DNA from: an uncultured Paracoccaceae bacterium
GTDB taxonomy: Bacteria; Pseudomonadota; Alphaproteobacteria; Rhodobacterales; Rhodobacteraceae
DNA length: 64,000 nt
Assembly (NCBI GenBank): GCA_947497185.1
Contig: CANMFL010000009.1
Location: forward strand, 1-64,000
Direction: 5' to 3'
The notes under the pieces are model-generated. The model saw only the letters and a program-made list of their open reading frames with translations, did not search any database and was not told the origin of the DNA. The position numbers were made by a program, and so were the translations under genes. Below are positions 35,169 to 44,078 of this stretch, piece after piece; the first letter of the stretch is position 1, and the number at the start of each line of letters is the position of its first letter.

Positions 35169-35898
35169 AGTGCGTCATCTTCTCGTTTCACTCGCTTTTG
35201 TCGTCCTCTGGGCGTCACCCTCAAGTGCACAGGACTTTGCAATAACCCTTGGCGATGACGCCTCGCTCGCGTCGCGCTCTGTCCAGCTTTTGGTCCTTGT
35301 CACTGTGTTGAGCCTCGTTCCGGGCATTGCGATTATGGTGACGTGCTTTCCGTTTTTTGTAACGGTTTTCGCGATTTTGAGGCAGGCCATCGGGCTGCAG
35401 CAATCGCCGCCGAATATGATGATGGTGAGTCTCGCGCTCTTCATGACCTATTTTGTCATGGAGCCGGTCTTTCTTGCATCATGGGAAAGCGGAATTGGTC
35501 CTGTTGTCGATGGCGTGATGGACATCGAGACCGGATTTTATCGGGCTATGGAACCCTTGAAGGTATTTATGGCTGGGCGCATTGATCCAGATACTTTCGA
35601 GCGCTTGGTTGAATTGCGACCAGACGTCGATCTGACGCTGCCTATCGAGCAGTCTAACCTGTCCGTCGTTATCCCGTCATTTATGCTCAGCGAATTGGCA
35701 CGTGCCTTTCAGGTAGGTTTTATCGTCTTTTTACCGTTTCTCATCATAGACTTAATCGTTGCTGCGATCCTGATGTCGATGGGCATGATGATGGTGCCGC
35801 CTGCCATTGTTTCACTGCCGTTTAAGTTGTCATTCTTTGTTGTCGCCGATGGTTGGAGCTTGCTCTCAACTGGGTTGGTCCAGAGTTATGGCGGGTAA
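35155..35898 (+). CDS. fliP: flagellar biosynthesis protein FliP
   Basis: Core export-pore protein of 247 residues with a cleavable signal peptide ([20 protein letters not shown]) and four membrane segments. Family signatures are visible: [27 protein letters not shown] (in part) and [19 protein letters not shown], plus [20 protein letters not shown]. It overlaps fliN by 14 bp and ends the flagellar block; the next gene is pnp, and no fliQ follows. Confidence 0.94.
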   Translation: MSWIKVRHLLVSLAFVVLWASPSSAQDFAITLGDDASLASRSVQLLVLVTVLSLVPGIAIMVTCFPFFVTVFAILRQAIGLQQSPPNMMMVSLALFMTYFVMEPVFLASWESGIGPVVDGVMDIETGFYRAMEPLKVFMAGRIDPDTFERLVELRPDVDLTLPIEQSNLSVVIPSFMLSELARAFQVGFIVFLPFLIIDLIVAAILMSMGMMMVPPAIVSLPFKLSFFVVADGWSLLSTGLVQSYGG

Positions 35899-36016
35899 GT
35901 GGGCATTGTCTTTGTGCTGCAACGCACTTCACGACATGCACTATTGTAGCAACGGCAAACCCAAAATGCTTCCCAACGCGGTTAATTCAGTGTATGGCCC
36001 GCCCATCTTGGAAGCC

Positions 36017-36100
36017 CGGCGCCCGCAGTCCAGCGCCGACAAAAAGAAGATACCGGATTGAGGGGGAATACGCCCCCTACGCAAAAGGCCCCAAAGGGCC
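36017..36100 (+). promoter_or_regulatory. three stem-loops in the pnp leader
   Basis: Stem 1: CGGCGC / GCGCCG (36017-36038). Stem 2: AGGGGG / CCCCCT (36061-36078). Stem 3: GGCCC / GGGCC (36087-36100), ending right at the AAAAGGA ribosome binding site of pnp. In enterobacteria the pnp leader is a double-stranded RNase III site used for autoregulation; a similar function here is possible but not shown. None has a T-run, so these are not terminators. Confidence 0.5.
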
Positions 36101-36116
36101 AAAAGGAAAAACATAT

Positions 36117-38252
36117 ATGTTTAACGAAGTAAAAAAGTCGATGCAGTGGGGCGAAGAAACGCTCACTCTCGAAACTGGTAAGGTTGCGCGTCAGGCTGAC
36201 GGCTCTGTGATCGCAACGCTTGGCGAAACATCTGTGATGGCGAACGTCACATTTGCACGCAAGCAAAAGCCGGGTCAGGATTTCTTTCCACTGACCGTAC
36301 ACTATCAAGAAAAATATTACGCTGCCGGTAAAGTGCCTGGTGGCTTCTTCAAGCGTGAAGCGCGTCCAACTGAAAAAGAGACGCTGACATCCCGCCTGAT
36401 CGACCGTCCTATTCGCCCGTTGTTCGTCCCTGGCTTCAAAAACGAAGTGCTGGTGATGTGTACTGTGTTGTCCCACGATCTGGTGAACGACCCAGATATG
36501 GTTGCTATGATCGCCGCATCCGCTGCGCTGACCATCTCTGGCGCGCCATTCCGTGGCCCGATTGCTGCGTGTCGCGTTGGTTTTGAGGATGGTGAATACA
36601 TCCTGAACCCAGAAATCGACGATATGCATAACCTGCGCATGAACCCAGAGCAGCGTTTGGATCTTGTTGTTGCCGGCACAAAAGACGCCGTGATGATGGT
36701 TGAATCCGAAGCATACGAATTGACCGAAGAAGAAATGCTTGGTGCCGTGACATTCGCCCACAACAGCATCCAGCCTGTCATCGACCTGATCATTGATCTG
36801 GCCGAAGATTGCGCGAAAGAGCCGTTTGATTTCCAGCCGGAAGATTATTCAGACCTGTTCAACGCTGTCAAAGCTGCTGGCGAAGACAAAATGCGTGCCG
36901 CTTATGCGATCACCGACAAGCAAGAACGCACTGGTGCGGTTTCTGCTGCAAAAGACGACATCATCGCCTCATTGACCGAAGAACAGCAGGAAGACGGCAA
37001 CTTGGGCGCAGCCCTGAAAAAGCTGGAATCTGCGGTTCTGCGTGGCGACGTTGTGAAAAACGGCAAGCGTATTGATGGTCGTGCACTCGACACGATCCGT
37101 CCGATCGTTTCCGAAACTGGCATTCTGCCACGGACACACGGTTCTGCCTTGTTCACACGTGGTGAGACTCAGGGTCTTGTTGTTACGACGCTAGGCACCG
37201 GCGACGATGAGCAGATGATCGACTCGCTGACTGGTATGTATAAGTCGAACTTCATGCTGCACTATAACTTCCCACCATATTCTGTTGGTGAAGTTGGTCG
37301 TGTTGGTGGTCCGGGTCGTCGTGAAATCGGCCACGGTAAACTCGCTTGGCGCGCGTTGCAGGCGGTTTTGCCGTCCGCGACAGACTTCCCATACACCATC
37401 CGCTTGGTTTCAGAGATCACTGAATCCAACGGTTCGTCTTCGATGGCGTCAGTTTGTGGTGGCTCTTTGTCCATGATGGATGCGGGCGTTCCGTTGAAAT
37501 CACCAGTTGCTGGTGTGGCGATGGGCCTCGTGATGGAAGACGATGGCGACTACGCGATCCTGTCCGACATCTTGGGCGACGAAGATCACCTCGGCGACAT
37601 GGACTTCAAGGTTGCGGGGACTGAAAACGGTATCACATCCTTGCAAATGGACATCAAAATCGCGGGCATCACGCCAGAGATCATGTCCAAAGCATTGGAG
37701 CAGGCGAAAGCTGGCCGTTTGCACATCCTCGGCGAAATGGGCAAAGCCCTGACAGGCGCGAAAGATCTGGGCGTACACGCACCTAAGATTGAAACGATGC
37801 AGATCCCAACCGACAAAATCCGTGAAGTCATCGGGTCCGGCGGTAAAGTGATCCGTGAGATCGTTGAGACATCCGGCGCGAAAGTGGACATCAATGACGA
37901 CGGTGTCATCAAGCTGGCGTCCAACGACGCGGAGGCCATCAAAAAGGCCTACGACATGATCTACTCCATCGTGGCAGAGCCAGAAGAAGGCGTTGTCTAC
38001 AAAGGTAAAGTTGTGAAACTCGTCGATTTCGGCGCATTTGTGAACTTCTTTGGCAAGCGTGACGGTCTTGTGCACGTCTCCCAGATCGAAAACCGTCGCC
38101 TTAACCACCCATCTGACGTACTCAAAGAAGGTCAGGAAGTATGGGTGAAATTGCTCGGCTTTGATGATCGCGGCAAAGTGCGCTTGGCGATGAAAATGGT
38201 CGATCAGGAAACTGGTAAAGAGATCACTAAAGAAGAAGCTGCCGAAGAGTAA
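36117..38252 (+). CDS. pnp: polyribonucleotide nucleotidyltransferase (PNPase)
   Basis: Phosphorolytic 3'-5' exoribonuclease of 711 residues. Two RNase PH-like domains (about 1-220 and 310-540; motifs [18 protein letters not shown] in part and [15 protein letters not shown]), a KH domain ([15 protein letters not shown]) and a C-terminal S1 domain ([19 protein letters not shown]). Start is the ATG at 36117 after AAAAGGA; an open frame continues upstream but has no family match. rpsO, the usual upstream partner, is absent here: fliP precedes it. Normal length. Confidence 0.96.
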   Translation: MFNEVKKSMQWGEETLTLETGKVARQADGSVIATLGETSVMANVTFARKQKPGQDFFPLTVHYQEKYYAAGKVPGGFFKREARPTEKETLTSRLIDRPIRPLFVPGFKNEVLVMCTVLSHDLVNDPDMVAMIAASAALTISGAPFRGPIAACRVGFEDGEYILNPEIDDMHNLRMNPEQRLDLVVAGTKDAVMMVESEAYELTEEEMLGAVTFAHNSIQPVIDLIIDLAEDCAKEPFDFQPEDYSDLFNAVKAAGEDKMRAAYAITDKQERTGAVSAAKDDIIASLTEEQQEDGNLGAALKKLESAVLRGDVVKNGKRIDGRALDTIRPIVSETGILPRTHGSALFTRGETQGLVVTTLGTGDDEQMIDSLTGMYKSNFMLHYNFPPYSVGEVGRVGGPGRREIGHGKLAWRALQAVLPSATDFPYTIRLVSEITESNGSSSMASVCGGSLSMMDAGVPLKSPVAGVAMGLVMEDDGDYAILSDILGDEDHLGDMDFKVAGTENGITSLQMDIKIAGITPEIMSKALEQAKAGRLHILGEMGKALTGAKDLGVHAPKIETMQIPTDKIREVIGSGGKVIREIVETSGAKVDINDDGVIKLASNDAEAIKKAYDMIYSIVAEPEEGVVYKGKVVKLVDFGAFVNFFGKRDGLVHVSQIENRRLNHPSDVLKEGQEVWVKLLGFDDRGKVRLAMKMVDQETGKEITKEEAAEE

Positions 38253-38272
38253 ATTAGGCACTTTTTGAATGG

Positions 38273-38308
38273 AAAAGCCCCAGTGGAAACGCTGGGGCTT
38301 TTCTTTTT
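38273..38308 (+). terminator. terminator after pnp
   Basis: Perfect stem AAAAGCCCCAG(T) / (G)CTGGGGCTTTT with a short loop, then TTCTTTTTG. Begins 20 bp after the pnp stop codon. Confidence 0.88.
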
Positions 38309-38354
38309 GTTTACTTGTCTTGTTTATGTAAGTGGAAACAACGAGGAACTTTTG

Positions 38355-39005
38355 ATGAAGTCTACAGTCGCAATCGCATTTATTTTCAGCGTTTTAGGGT
38401 CGGTCGGTCACGCCCAGCAAGTCGGTGATGTCACCGCTTGGAGCGGGATTTCTTCTTTTGGGCTCTCGTTCGAGGGTGGCTATCAATTCGCCCCTGAATT
38501 CCGCGCGCGAGGCGGCTGGATGGGTGGCGTGAACGTTGACGAAACGCGTACCGAGGACGGGAATACGTTTGACGTAGATGCCGAGATTGGCGCGTTGACC
38601 ATGATGGTCGACTATTCTCCGGTTGATGCTGGTTGGCGCATGTCTGGCGGCGTGCTGGTCAGCCGAACGACAATCGATTCTACCGTGCGTGGGGCCGCCG
38701 GCGATCCTATTGAATATAACGGGCAAAGCTTCAGTAGTGGCGTCGCCGAAAGCCTGATCGAGTTTAAGCGGTCTGTTTCTCCGGTCGTTACTGCGGGCTA
38801 TGAATACCCGATCTCCGATAATTGGGTTTTGAGCGGCGAGATCGGTGCAGTGTTCATTGGCGGTGTTGATGTTGAAGTCACAGGTGACAGTGCGGAATTG
38901 CAGGACGCCATCGATAACGACGAGGACGTGAAGTCTATGCGTGAAGATTTGGCTGACGTATCGATTTATCCGTATATCAACATTGCGATGGGTTACCGCT
39001 TCTGA
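38355..39005 (+). CDS. outer-membrane beta-barrel protein
   Basis: A 216-residue exported protein with signal peptide (STVAIAFIFSVLGSVGHAQ). The mature part shows alternating polar/hydrophobic strands and ends in an aromatic residue after INIAMGYRF, the usual outer-membrane targeting signal. It resembles small OmpA-like or OmpW-like eight-strand barrels with no extra domain. Start at 38355 follows GAGG; a longer frame upstream overlaps the pnp terminator and is not real. Function unknown. Confidence 0.75.
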   Translation: MKSTVAIAFIFSVLGSVGHAQQVGDVTAWSGISSFGLSFEGGYQFAPEFRARGGWMGGVNVDETRTEDGNTFDVDAEIGALTMMVDYSPVDAGWRMSGGVLVSRTTIDSTVRGAAGDPIEYNGQSFSSGVAESLIEFKRSVSPVVTAGYEYPISDNWVLSGEIGAVFIGGVDVEVTGDSAELQDAIDNDEDVKSMREDLADVSIYPYINIAMGYRF

Positions 39006-39168
39006 TCGCACATCGCGATTTTTCCACTAATTTGGTGCGCGCAAGCCGACTAATGTTGTTGTCGGTTTGCATCACCGCGCCGGGTTCACTCATATTTGAT
39101 CTGAATTTCCTCTGCGATGGCGTTAAGTACTAGAAAACCAGCGCCAGATTCTTTGGGGGAACTACCGA

Positions 39169-39765
39169 ATGCTGACACGACGACATTTTATTGCCACGGG
39201 TGCTGCCATCACCGCGTTTGGCGCACATCCTGCTTTCGCGCAGGAAGCAGCTACACCTGCTGTCGAAGAACCAATTGTGCCGGCTGATCCGCTTGCGCCA
39301 ACTTTGGTGACTTTGGCGGGCATCGTTCCGGCAAACGAGATCCACATGGATCCGAACACTTTCCGACTTTATCTCACGCTCGGCGGGGATCAGGCGATGC
39401 GTTACGCTGTGGGCGTTGGCCGTCCGGGACTTTACGAACCCGGAACGTTCTTTGTTGGTGCAAAGAAGGAATGGCCAAGTTGGACACCTACGCCTGACAT
39501 GATCGAACGCGAGCCAGAAGCCTATGAGCAGTTCAAAGACGGTATGGAGGGGGGCATTAATAACCCTCTCGGTGCACGTGCCCTTTATCTCTTCGAGCCG
39601 GGTCGTGGTGACACATATCTTCGTATTCATGGGACGAATTCACCGCGTACAATCGGAACTGCCGTCTCAAATGGCTGTGCGCGTTTGACGAATGAATTTG
39701 TCGTAGACCTTTACGACCGAACGCCGATGCGTGCGCAGGTTTATCTGTATCCACGCGACGTTTAG
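39169..39765 (+). CDS. L,D-transpeptidase (YkuD domain), copy 1
   Basis: Periplasmic enzyme of 198 residues that forms or remodels 3-3 peptidoglycan cross-links or anchors proteins to the wall. Signal sequence with twin Arg (TRRHFIATGAAITAFGAHPAFA), possibly TAT-type. The YkuD active site is present: LRIHGTNSPRTIG and SNGCARLTN, with Cys as nucleophile. The region between (VGVGRPGLYEPGTFFVG, KEWPSWTPTPDMIE) is typical. A second copy follows at 39901. Confidence 0.9.
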   Translation: MLTRRHFIATGAAITAFGAHPAFAQEAATPAVEEPIVPADPLAPTLVTLAGIVPANEIHMDPNTFRLYLTLGGDQAMRYAVGVGRPGLYEPGTFFVGAKKEWPSWTPTPDMIEREPEAYEQFKDGMEGGINNPLGARALYLFEPGRGDTYLRIHGTNSPRTIGTAVSNGCARLTNEFVVDLYDRTPMRAQVYLYPRDV

Positions 39766-39794
39766 CGCGGCGAACTGATGCAGGAACCCTACAG

Positions 39795-39825
39795 TGCCGC
39801 CCCAATTCGGGGCGGCATTTTTCAT
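39795..39825 (+). terminator. terminator between the two L,D-transpeptidase genes
   Basis: Perfect 9-bp stem TGCCGCCCC / GGGGCGGCA, 5-nt loop, then TTTTTCATTTTC. Confidence 0.88.
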
Positions 39826-39900
39826 TTTCGATGATTTGGTAACCAGATTGTAATAAATTACGGGCAATAAGTATAAAAACTGACCTGAGCAGGATCTGAA

Positions 39901-40458
39901 ATGCTGACACGCCGCCAATTTGCTACAACTGCAGTGGCTTCGCTACTTGCGTCGCCCGCCATCGCAACCCCTACAGTTGTTCAACTTCCCCTCAAATTTA
40001 TGCCGCAGGAAGTAGACGTGAACCCGGACTTGCCTGCAGGCCAAATTCATGTCGTGAAGAAGGATTTCTTCTTATATTGGACACTTGGTAACGGCCGTGC
40101 GCGTCGCTATGGGATCGCGCTGGGCAATCAGGGGCGCAACTATACGGGCGTTTTGACGATCCGTCGCAAGGCTGAATGGCCGAGCTGGACGCCGACGCAG
40201 AACATGATCAACCTCGAACCAGAGCTTTATGCGCCGTACCGTCGCGGCCTGCCCGGCGGCCATCCGCAAAATCCGATGGGTGCGCGTGCGCTGTATCTCT
40301 ATGATGGCGGTCGTGACACATATTATCGCATTCATGGTACGCCACAGCCGTGGACGATTGGTCAAAATTTCTCGTCTGGCTGCGTGCGTTTGATCAACCC
40401 GCATGTGGAAGAACTGTATGCGCAAGTGCCAGTTAATACGCACGTCTATATCTTTTGA
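39901..40458 (+). CDS. L,D-transpeptidase (YkuD domain), copy 2
   Basis: A 185-residue paralogue of the preceding gene. Twin-Arg signal (TRRQFATTAVASLLASPAIA) and intact active site: YRIHGTPQPWTIG and SSGCVRLIN. The shared pattern (AEWPSWTPTQNMI, NPMGARALYLYDG) shows a tandem duplication. Each copy has its own terminator, so they are probably expressed separately. Which of the possible transpeptidase reactions each performs is not visible. Confidence 0.9.
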   Translation: MLTRRQFATTAVASLLASPAIATPTVVQLPLKFMPQEVDVNPDLPAGQIHVVKKDFFLYWTLGNGRARRYGIALGNQGRNYTGVLTIRRKAEWPSWTPTQNMINLEPELYAPYRRGLPGGHPQNPMGARALYLYDGGRDTYYRIHGTPQPWTIGQNFSSGCVRLINPHVEELYAQVPVNTHVYIF

Positions 40459-40481
40459 CGCACAATCACTGATTTGAACGA

Positions 40482-40516
40482 AAAAGCCCCGCATCAAGAT
40501 GCGGGGCTTTTGGTTT
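40482..40516. terminator. shared terminator of L,D-transpeptidase 2 and peroxiredoxin
   Basis: Long stem AAAAGCCCCGCATC / GATGCGGGGCTTTT with A-run before and T-rich run after, between convergent genes; works in both directions. Confidence 0.88.
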
Positions 40517-40533
40517 TTCAAGTTTAGGCGGTT

Positions 40534-41184
40534 TTACTTAAGTTTGGTTTTGCGCAAGTACGGCAACACCGTTTCGAATTCACCGAACTTCGCTTTGGCG
40601 TCTTCGTCGCTCAGCGTCGCGGGGATGATAACATCATCGCCAACGTTCCAGTTCGCTGGCGTCGCGACGCCACGACCTGTTGAGGTTTGCAGGCCGTCAA
40701 GGGCACGCAGGACTTCGGCAAAATTGCGGCCGACAGTCATCGGGTAGGTCATCGACAGTTTCAACTGCTTGTCCGGTCCGATAATAAAGACCGCGCGTAC
40801 CGTTGCGCTATCGGCTGGTGTCCGACCGTCGGGCAGGTAGGCTTCGGCGGGTAGCATGTCGAATGCTTTTGATACTTCCAGCCCTGTGTCCGCGATGATC
40901 GGGAAGCCAGCCGGCGCACCAGCGACGGTCTCGATGTCGGATTTCCACTTCTTGTGATCTTCAACGCCGTCAACAGATACGCCGATAACCTTGGTGCCGC
41001 GCTTTGCCCATTCGTCGGATAGCTGTGCGACCGCACCAAACTCTGTGGTGCAGACCGGAGTGAAGTCTTTGGGGTGCGAGAACAAAATCGCCCAGCTGTC
41101 GCCGATCCAATCGTGCAGCGCAAAACTACCTTGGTCGGTTTCGACGGTCAGGTTCGGGATCGTGTCATTAATACGTAAGCTCAT
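40534..41184 (-). CDS. 1-Cys peroxiredoxin (Prx6 family)
   Basis: Cytosolic peroxidase of 216 residues reducing hydrogen peroxide and organic peroxides. The peroxidatic Cys is in HPKDFTPVCTTE; the Prx6-type C-terminal region is present (TYPMTVGRNFAEVLRALD, VATPANWNVGDDVI), and no second resolving Cys is seen. The start at 41184 (MSLRINDTIPNL) follows AGAGGA; an earlier in-frame ATG would add ten residues not expected in the family. Single gene. Confidence 0.92.
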   Translation of the reverse strand: MSLRINDTIPNLTVETDQGSFALHDWIGDSWAILFSHPKDFTPVCTTEFGAVAQLSDEWAKRGTKVIGVSVDGVEDHKKWKSDIETVAGAPAGFPIIADTGLEVSKAFDMLPAEAYLPDGRTPADSATVRAVFIIGPDKQLKLSMTYPMTVGRNFAEVLRALDGLQTSTGRGVATPANWNVGDDVIIPATLSDEDAKAKFGEFETVLPYLRKTKLK

Positions 41185-41262
41185 AGCATTATCCTCTTGT
41201 TGTCCTTTAATCATATATAGGCGTGTCGTAAATTTAGAACACCCCTGCGTAACGCCGATGTC

Positions 41263-41910
41263 CTAGAACGGGGCCTTGGCCGTGATCCGCGTACCTTGCC
41301 CACCGTCGGGGTGCCGAAACTGGAACGTTTCAGAATGCAGCATCATGCGAGGATAGTCGCGGGCAGCGCCCGTTGCATAGAACGGATCGCCCAAAATCGG
41401 ATGCCCCATCGCCAGCATATGAACACGCAATTGGTGTGATCTACCAGTTTTCGGCATCAAGCGGACCCGCGTTTCCGTGTCGTTGCCTCGCAGGACACGG
41501 AAATCCGTGATTGCCTGCCGTCCCGTCTCGTGACACACCTTCTGTCTCGGGCGATTGGGCCAGTCCACGATCAGCGGCAAATCAATCGTCCCGGTTTTTT
41601 CCTCAATCAGTCCAGCGACCCGCGCGACATAGGTCTTTTTCGTCTGACGTTTTTCAAATTGCAGACCAAGATGGCGCTGGGCATGCGGGGTTAGCGCAAA
41701 GATCATGACGCCAGACGTGTCGCGGTCTAGGCGATGCACCAACAATGCCTGCGGATAAACCGCCTGCACACGCGCAATCAGACAGTCGGCAAGGTGTTCG
41801 CCTTTACCCGGCACAGACAAAAGCCCGCAGGGTTTGTCAACGAGTAGAACTTCGTGGTCATCGTGCAGGATGACCAACGGGTCTTGGGGCGGGTTGTAAG
41901 TGTCACTCAT
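41263..41910 (-). CDS. RluA-family pseudouridine synthase
   Basis: A 215-residue enzyme that isomerises specific uridines in 23S rRNA and/or tRNA. The catalytic Asp lies in HRLDRDTSGVMIFA; other family motifs are LLVDKPCGLLSVPGKG and PKTGRSHQLRVHMLAMGHPILGD (in part). It has no S4 domain, and length and motifs fit the RluA (position 746/tRNA 32) subgroup. The start at 41910 overlaps the YggS gene by 8 bp; an upstream in-frame ATG would lie deep inside that gene. Confidence 0.88.
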   Translation of the reverse strand: MSDTYNPPQDPLVILHDDHEVLLVDKPCGLLSVPGKGEHLADCLIARVQAVYPQALLVHRLDRDTSGVMIFALTPHAQRHLGLQFEKRQTKKTYVARVAGLIEEKTGTIDLPLIVDWPNRPRQKVCHETGRQAITDFRVLRGNDTETRVRLMPKTGRSHQLRVHMLAMGHPILGDPFYATGAARDYPRMMLHSETFQFRHPDGGQGTRITAKAPF

Positions 41911-42556
41911 AAACGCGGTCGCCGAAAATAGCGGACCCAACGCGGACATGCGTGGCACCCAATGCGATGGCGCTCTCAAAATCGCTGCTCATGCCCATAG
42001 ATAGCCCCGTCAAACCGTTGCGATGTGCAATCTTCGCAAGCAACGCAAAGTTTAACGACGGCTCCTCGTCGGCAGGCGGGATGCACATTAACCCTTTGAT
42101 CGGCAAATCAAGTGCAATCGCGTCTTTGATGAAGCCGTCAGCGTCTTGCGGCAGCACGCCAGCTTTCTGCGGCTCTGCGCCAGTGTTCACTTGTATATAG
42201 AGGTCAGGGCAGTGGCCTTCCTCTTGGGCGATGCGGGCGATAGTCGTGGCAAGCTTTGGTCGATCTAGCGTGTGGATCGCTTGCGCCAGTGCCATGGCTT
42301 GCCGAACCTTGTTGGTTTGCAACGGCCCAATCAGGTGAAGATCGACGTCACTATAGGTCTCGCGAAACTCTGGCCACTTACTTGCCGCTTCTTGTACCTT
42401 ATTTTCGCCGAAAACCCGGTGTCCACTGGCAAGAATCGCTTCGACTCGGTCGTTCGGTTGCACTTTGGAAACCGCAATAAGTGTCACGTCACCTTTTGTA
42501 CGGTTCGCTTTTATTTCGGCGCGATTGATGCGCTCTTGGATATCGGTCAGCGACAT
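41903..42556 (-). CDS. YggS-family pyridoxal-phosphate homeostasis protein
   Basis: A 217-residue single-domain PLP-binding protein of the YggS/PROSC family, which buffers free PLP. The PLP-binding Lys is in LIAVSKVQPNDRVEA; other signatures are HLIGPLQTNKVRQAM, IQVNTGAEPQKAG and LSMGMSSDFESAIALGATHVRVG (in part). Normal length. It is followed by the pseudouridine synthase with an 8-bp overlap. Confidence 0.92.
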   Translation of the reverse strand: MSLTDIQERINRAEIKANRTKGDVTLIAVSKVQPNDRVEAILASGHRVFGENKVQEAASKWPEFRETYSDVDLHLIGPLQTNKVRQAMALAQAIHTLDRPKLATTIARIAQEEGHCPDLYIQVNTGAEPQKAGVLPQDADGFIKDAIALDLPIKGLMCIPPADEEPSLNFALLAKIAHRNGLTGLSMGMSSDFESAIALGATHVRVGSAIFGDRVYE

Positions 42557-42789
42557 TGCAGGGTCCTGTTATTGTTTTGATAATCGTCTTGAGCAACAAA
42601 ATAGGGTGTTTCGCGGGCAATGTCATCGCGCAAACCGCCAAATCTGGTGTGTGTCCTTGATGCACCATTTCTCATAGACTGGCGGACATGTGGTCCAATT
42701 TACTTGAGTGTGCAGCCACTTGGGCGCAATTACTCAGGCAATGCTAGACGATCTGGCATCTTGGGAATGCAAACACGAGGGAATTATCC

Positions 42790-43929
42790 ATGAAAAGCAT
42801 CCTTCTTACCACTACTGCCCTGGTCGCCTTTGCTGGCGCCGCTGCAGCTGATGGCCACACATCTGTAACTCACGAGTTGTCCGCAACTTTGGGCTACACA
42901 TCCAACGACAACATCGGCAGCACCGATCTTGACCCATTGGAAGCCGGAAACGACTTCGGCGAAGACGGTTTCTTCTGGGAAGGTAACCTGAAAACAACTG
43001 CAACTGCTGGTTTGGACAACGGTCTGACAGCTGGTGCATACTTCGAAATCACTGTTGGTGAAGACGATGCTATCGACGGTTCTGTAACCGACGACAGCGA
43101 AATCGGCCTTGTATCTTCTGACTTCGTTGTATCCTTGGAAAGCGACAACGCTTCCTTGTTCTTTGGCGACACAGGCACAGCGGCTGACCGTCACTGGGCA
43201 TCTGCTGGCGACATGGAGTCCGACGGCTTCACATCTGGTAACGACTCCGCAGCACTGCGCGGCGACGTATCCTTCGGTGGCGTAGACGCGTCTATCTCTT
43301 ACCTTGCTGATGACCTCAACAACGAAGCTGAGCAGTTGTCCTTCGGTGCAGCTGGTACATTCGGCATCGCTACAATCACAGCAGCGTACCAAGAAGACAC
43401 AACTTACGTTGATGGCGATGGCGATTTCAGCGGCGACGAAGTTGCCGGTATCTCCGGTGCTGTGACTTTTGCTAACGCAACAATCACACTCGCATACGCT
43501 GACAACATGACTGCCGATACACAGTCTACTGGTATCAAGGTTTCTTACCCGTTCGGTCCAGTTGTTGGTACAGTTTACTACGTTGAAGAAACTGGTGGCG
43601 CAAACGAAGACCCTAACTACGGTGTTAACGTTGCTTACGCAGCTGGTGCAGTCGACGTTGAAGTCGATTACCAAATGGACCAAGACGTAGAAAAGTACAC
43701 TGTTGAAGGTTCTTACGACGTAGGTAACGGTTTGACTGTTCTTGCTGGTGTTCTGAACGAAAACGAAGGCGACGATGTAGATTACTACGCTGGCGCAACA
43801 TACGACTTGGGTGGCGGCGCAGTTGCTACACTCGTTTATGCTGAAGACGTTGACGGCGACCAAGCGGACGAAATCGGCAACGACGAATTCGATCCAGGTT
43901 TCACTGTTCAAGTTGACTTCACATTCTAA
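42790..43929 (+). CDS. porin (trimeric outer-membrane channel)
   Basis: Outer-membrane porin of 379 residues. Signal peptide SILLTTTALVAFAGAAAA, then a very acidic mature barrel with alternating strands, ending in a C-terminal Phe (VQVDFTF), the BAM recognition signal. It resembles the Rhodobacter capsulatus-type porins. Codon use is strongly biased (GGT, GAC, AAC, TAC, ACA), as expected for a highly expressed gene and unlike its neighbours. It has its own terminator. The 233 bp upstream should carry its promoter; no boxes could be assigned. RBS: GAGGGAA. Confidence 0.9.
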   Translation: MKSILLTTTALVAFAGAAAADGHTSVTHELSATLGYTSNDNIGSTDLDPLEAGNDFGEDGFFWEGNLKTTATAGLDNGLTAGAYFEITVGEDDAIDGSVTDDSEIGLVSSDFVVSLESDNASLFFGDTGTAADRHWASAGDMESDGFTSGNDSAALRGDVSFGGVDASISYLADDLNNEAEQLSFGAAGTFGIATITAAYQEDTTYVDGDGDFSGDEVAGISGAVTFANATITLAYADNMTADTQSTGIKVSYPFGPVVGTVYYVEETGGANEDPNYGVNVAYAAGAVDVEVDYQMDQDVEKYTVEGSYDVGNGLTVLAGVLNENEGDDVDYYAGATYDLGGGAVATLVYAEDVDGDQADEIGNDEFDPGFTVQVDFTF

Positions 43930-43952
43930 GTCGACCGACATGATCTAAGTTT

Positions 43953-43985
43953 GAGCCGTCCTTTTAGGGCGGCTCTTTCTTTTTG
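43953..43985 (+). terminator. terminator after the porin gene
   Basis: Stem GAGCCGTCC / GGGCGGCTC (one G-U pair), 5-nt loop, then TTTCTTTTTG. Confidence 0.88.
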
Positions 43986-44078
43986 AGCGCACATCTTTTG
44001 CTGGACTAGTCTTTCGGTGCGCGGGCCTTTATGAAAACGCAAAGCTTGATCGCGCGTTTCCATTGAAAGACCAGACAT

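Noticed and set aside
35853-36116. 88-residue N-terminal extension of PNPase
   Set aside because: The frame is open but overlaps fliP, has no PNPase similarity and contains the leader stem-loops; the ATG at 36117 has a proper ribosome binding site and gives the normal N-terminus.
37500-38261. 253-codon minus-strand frame inside pnp
   Set aside because: Shadow of the pnp coding strand; the KH and S1 domains are on the plus strand.
42784-43941. 385-codon open frame antisense to the porin gene
   Set aside because: The porin has a signal peptide, barrel pattern and C-terminal Phe. Its strong codon bias (few codons whose complement is a stop) leaves the opposite strand open; the antisense product is a Val/Cys/Ser-rich nonsense sequence.
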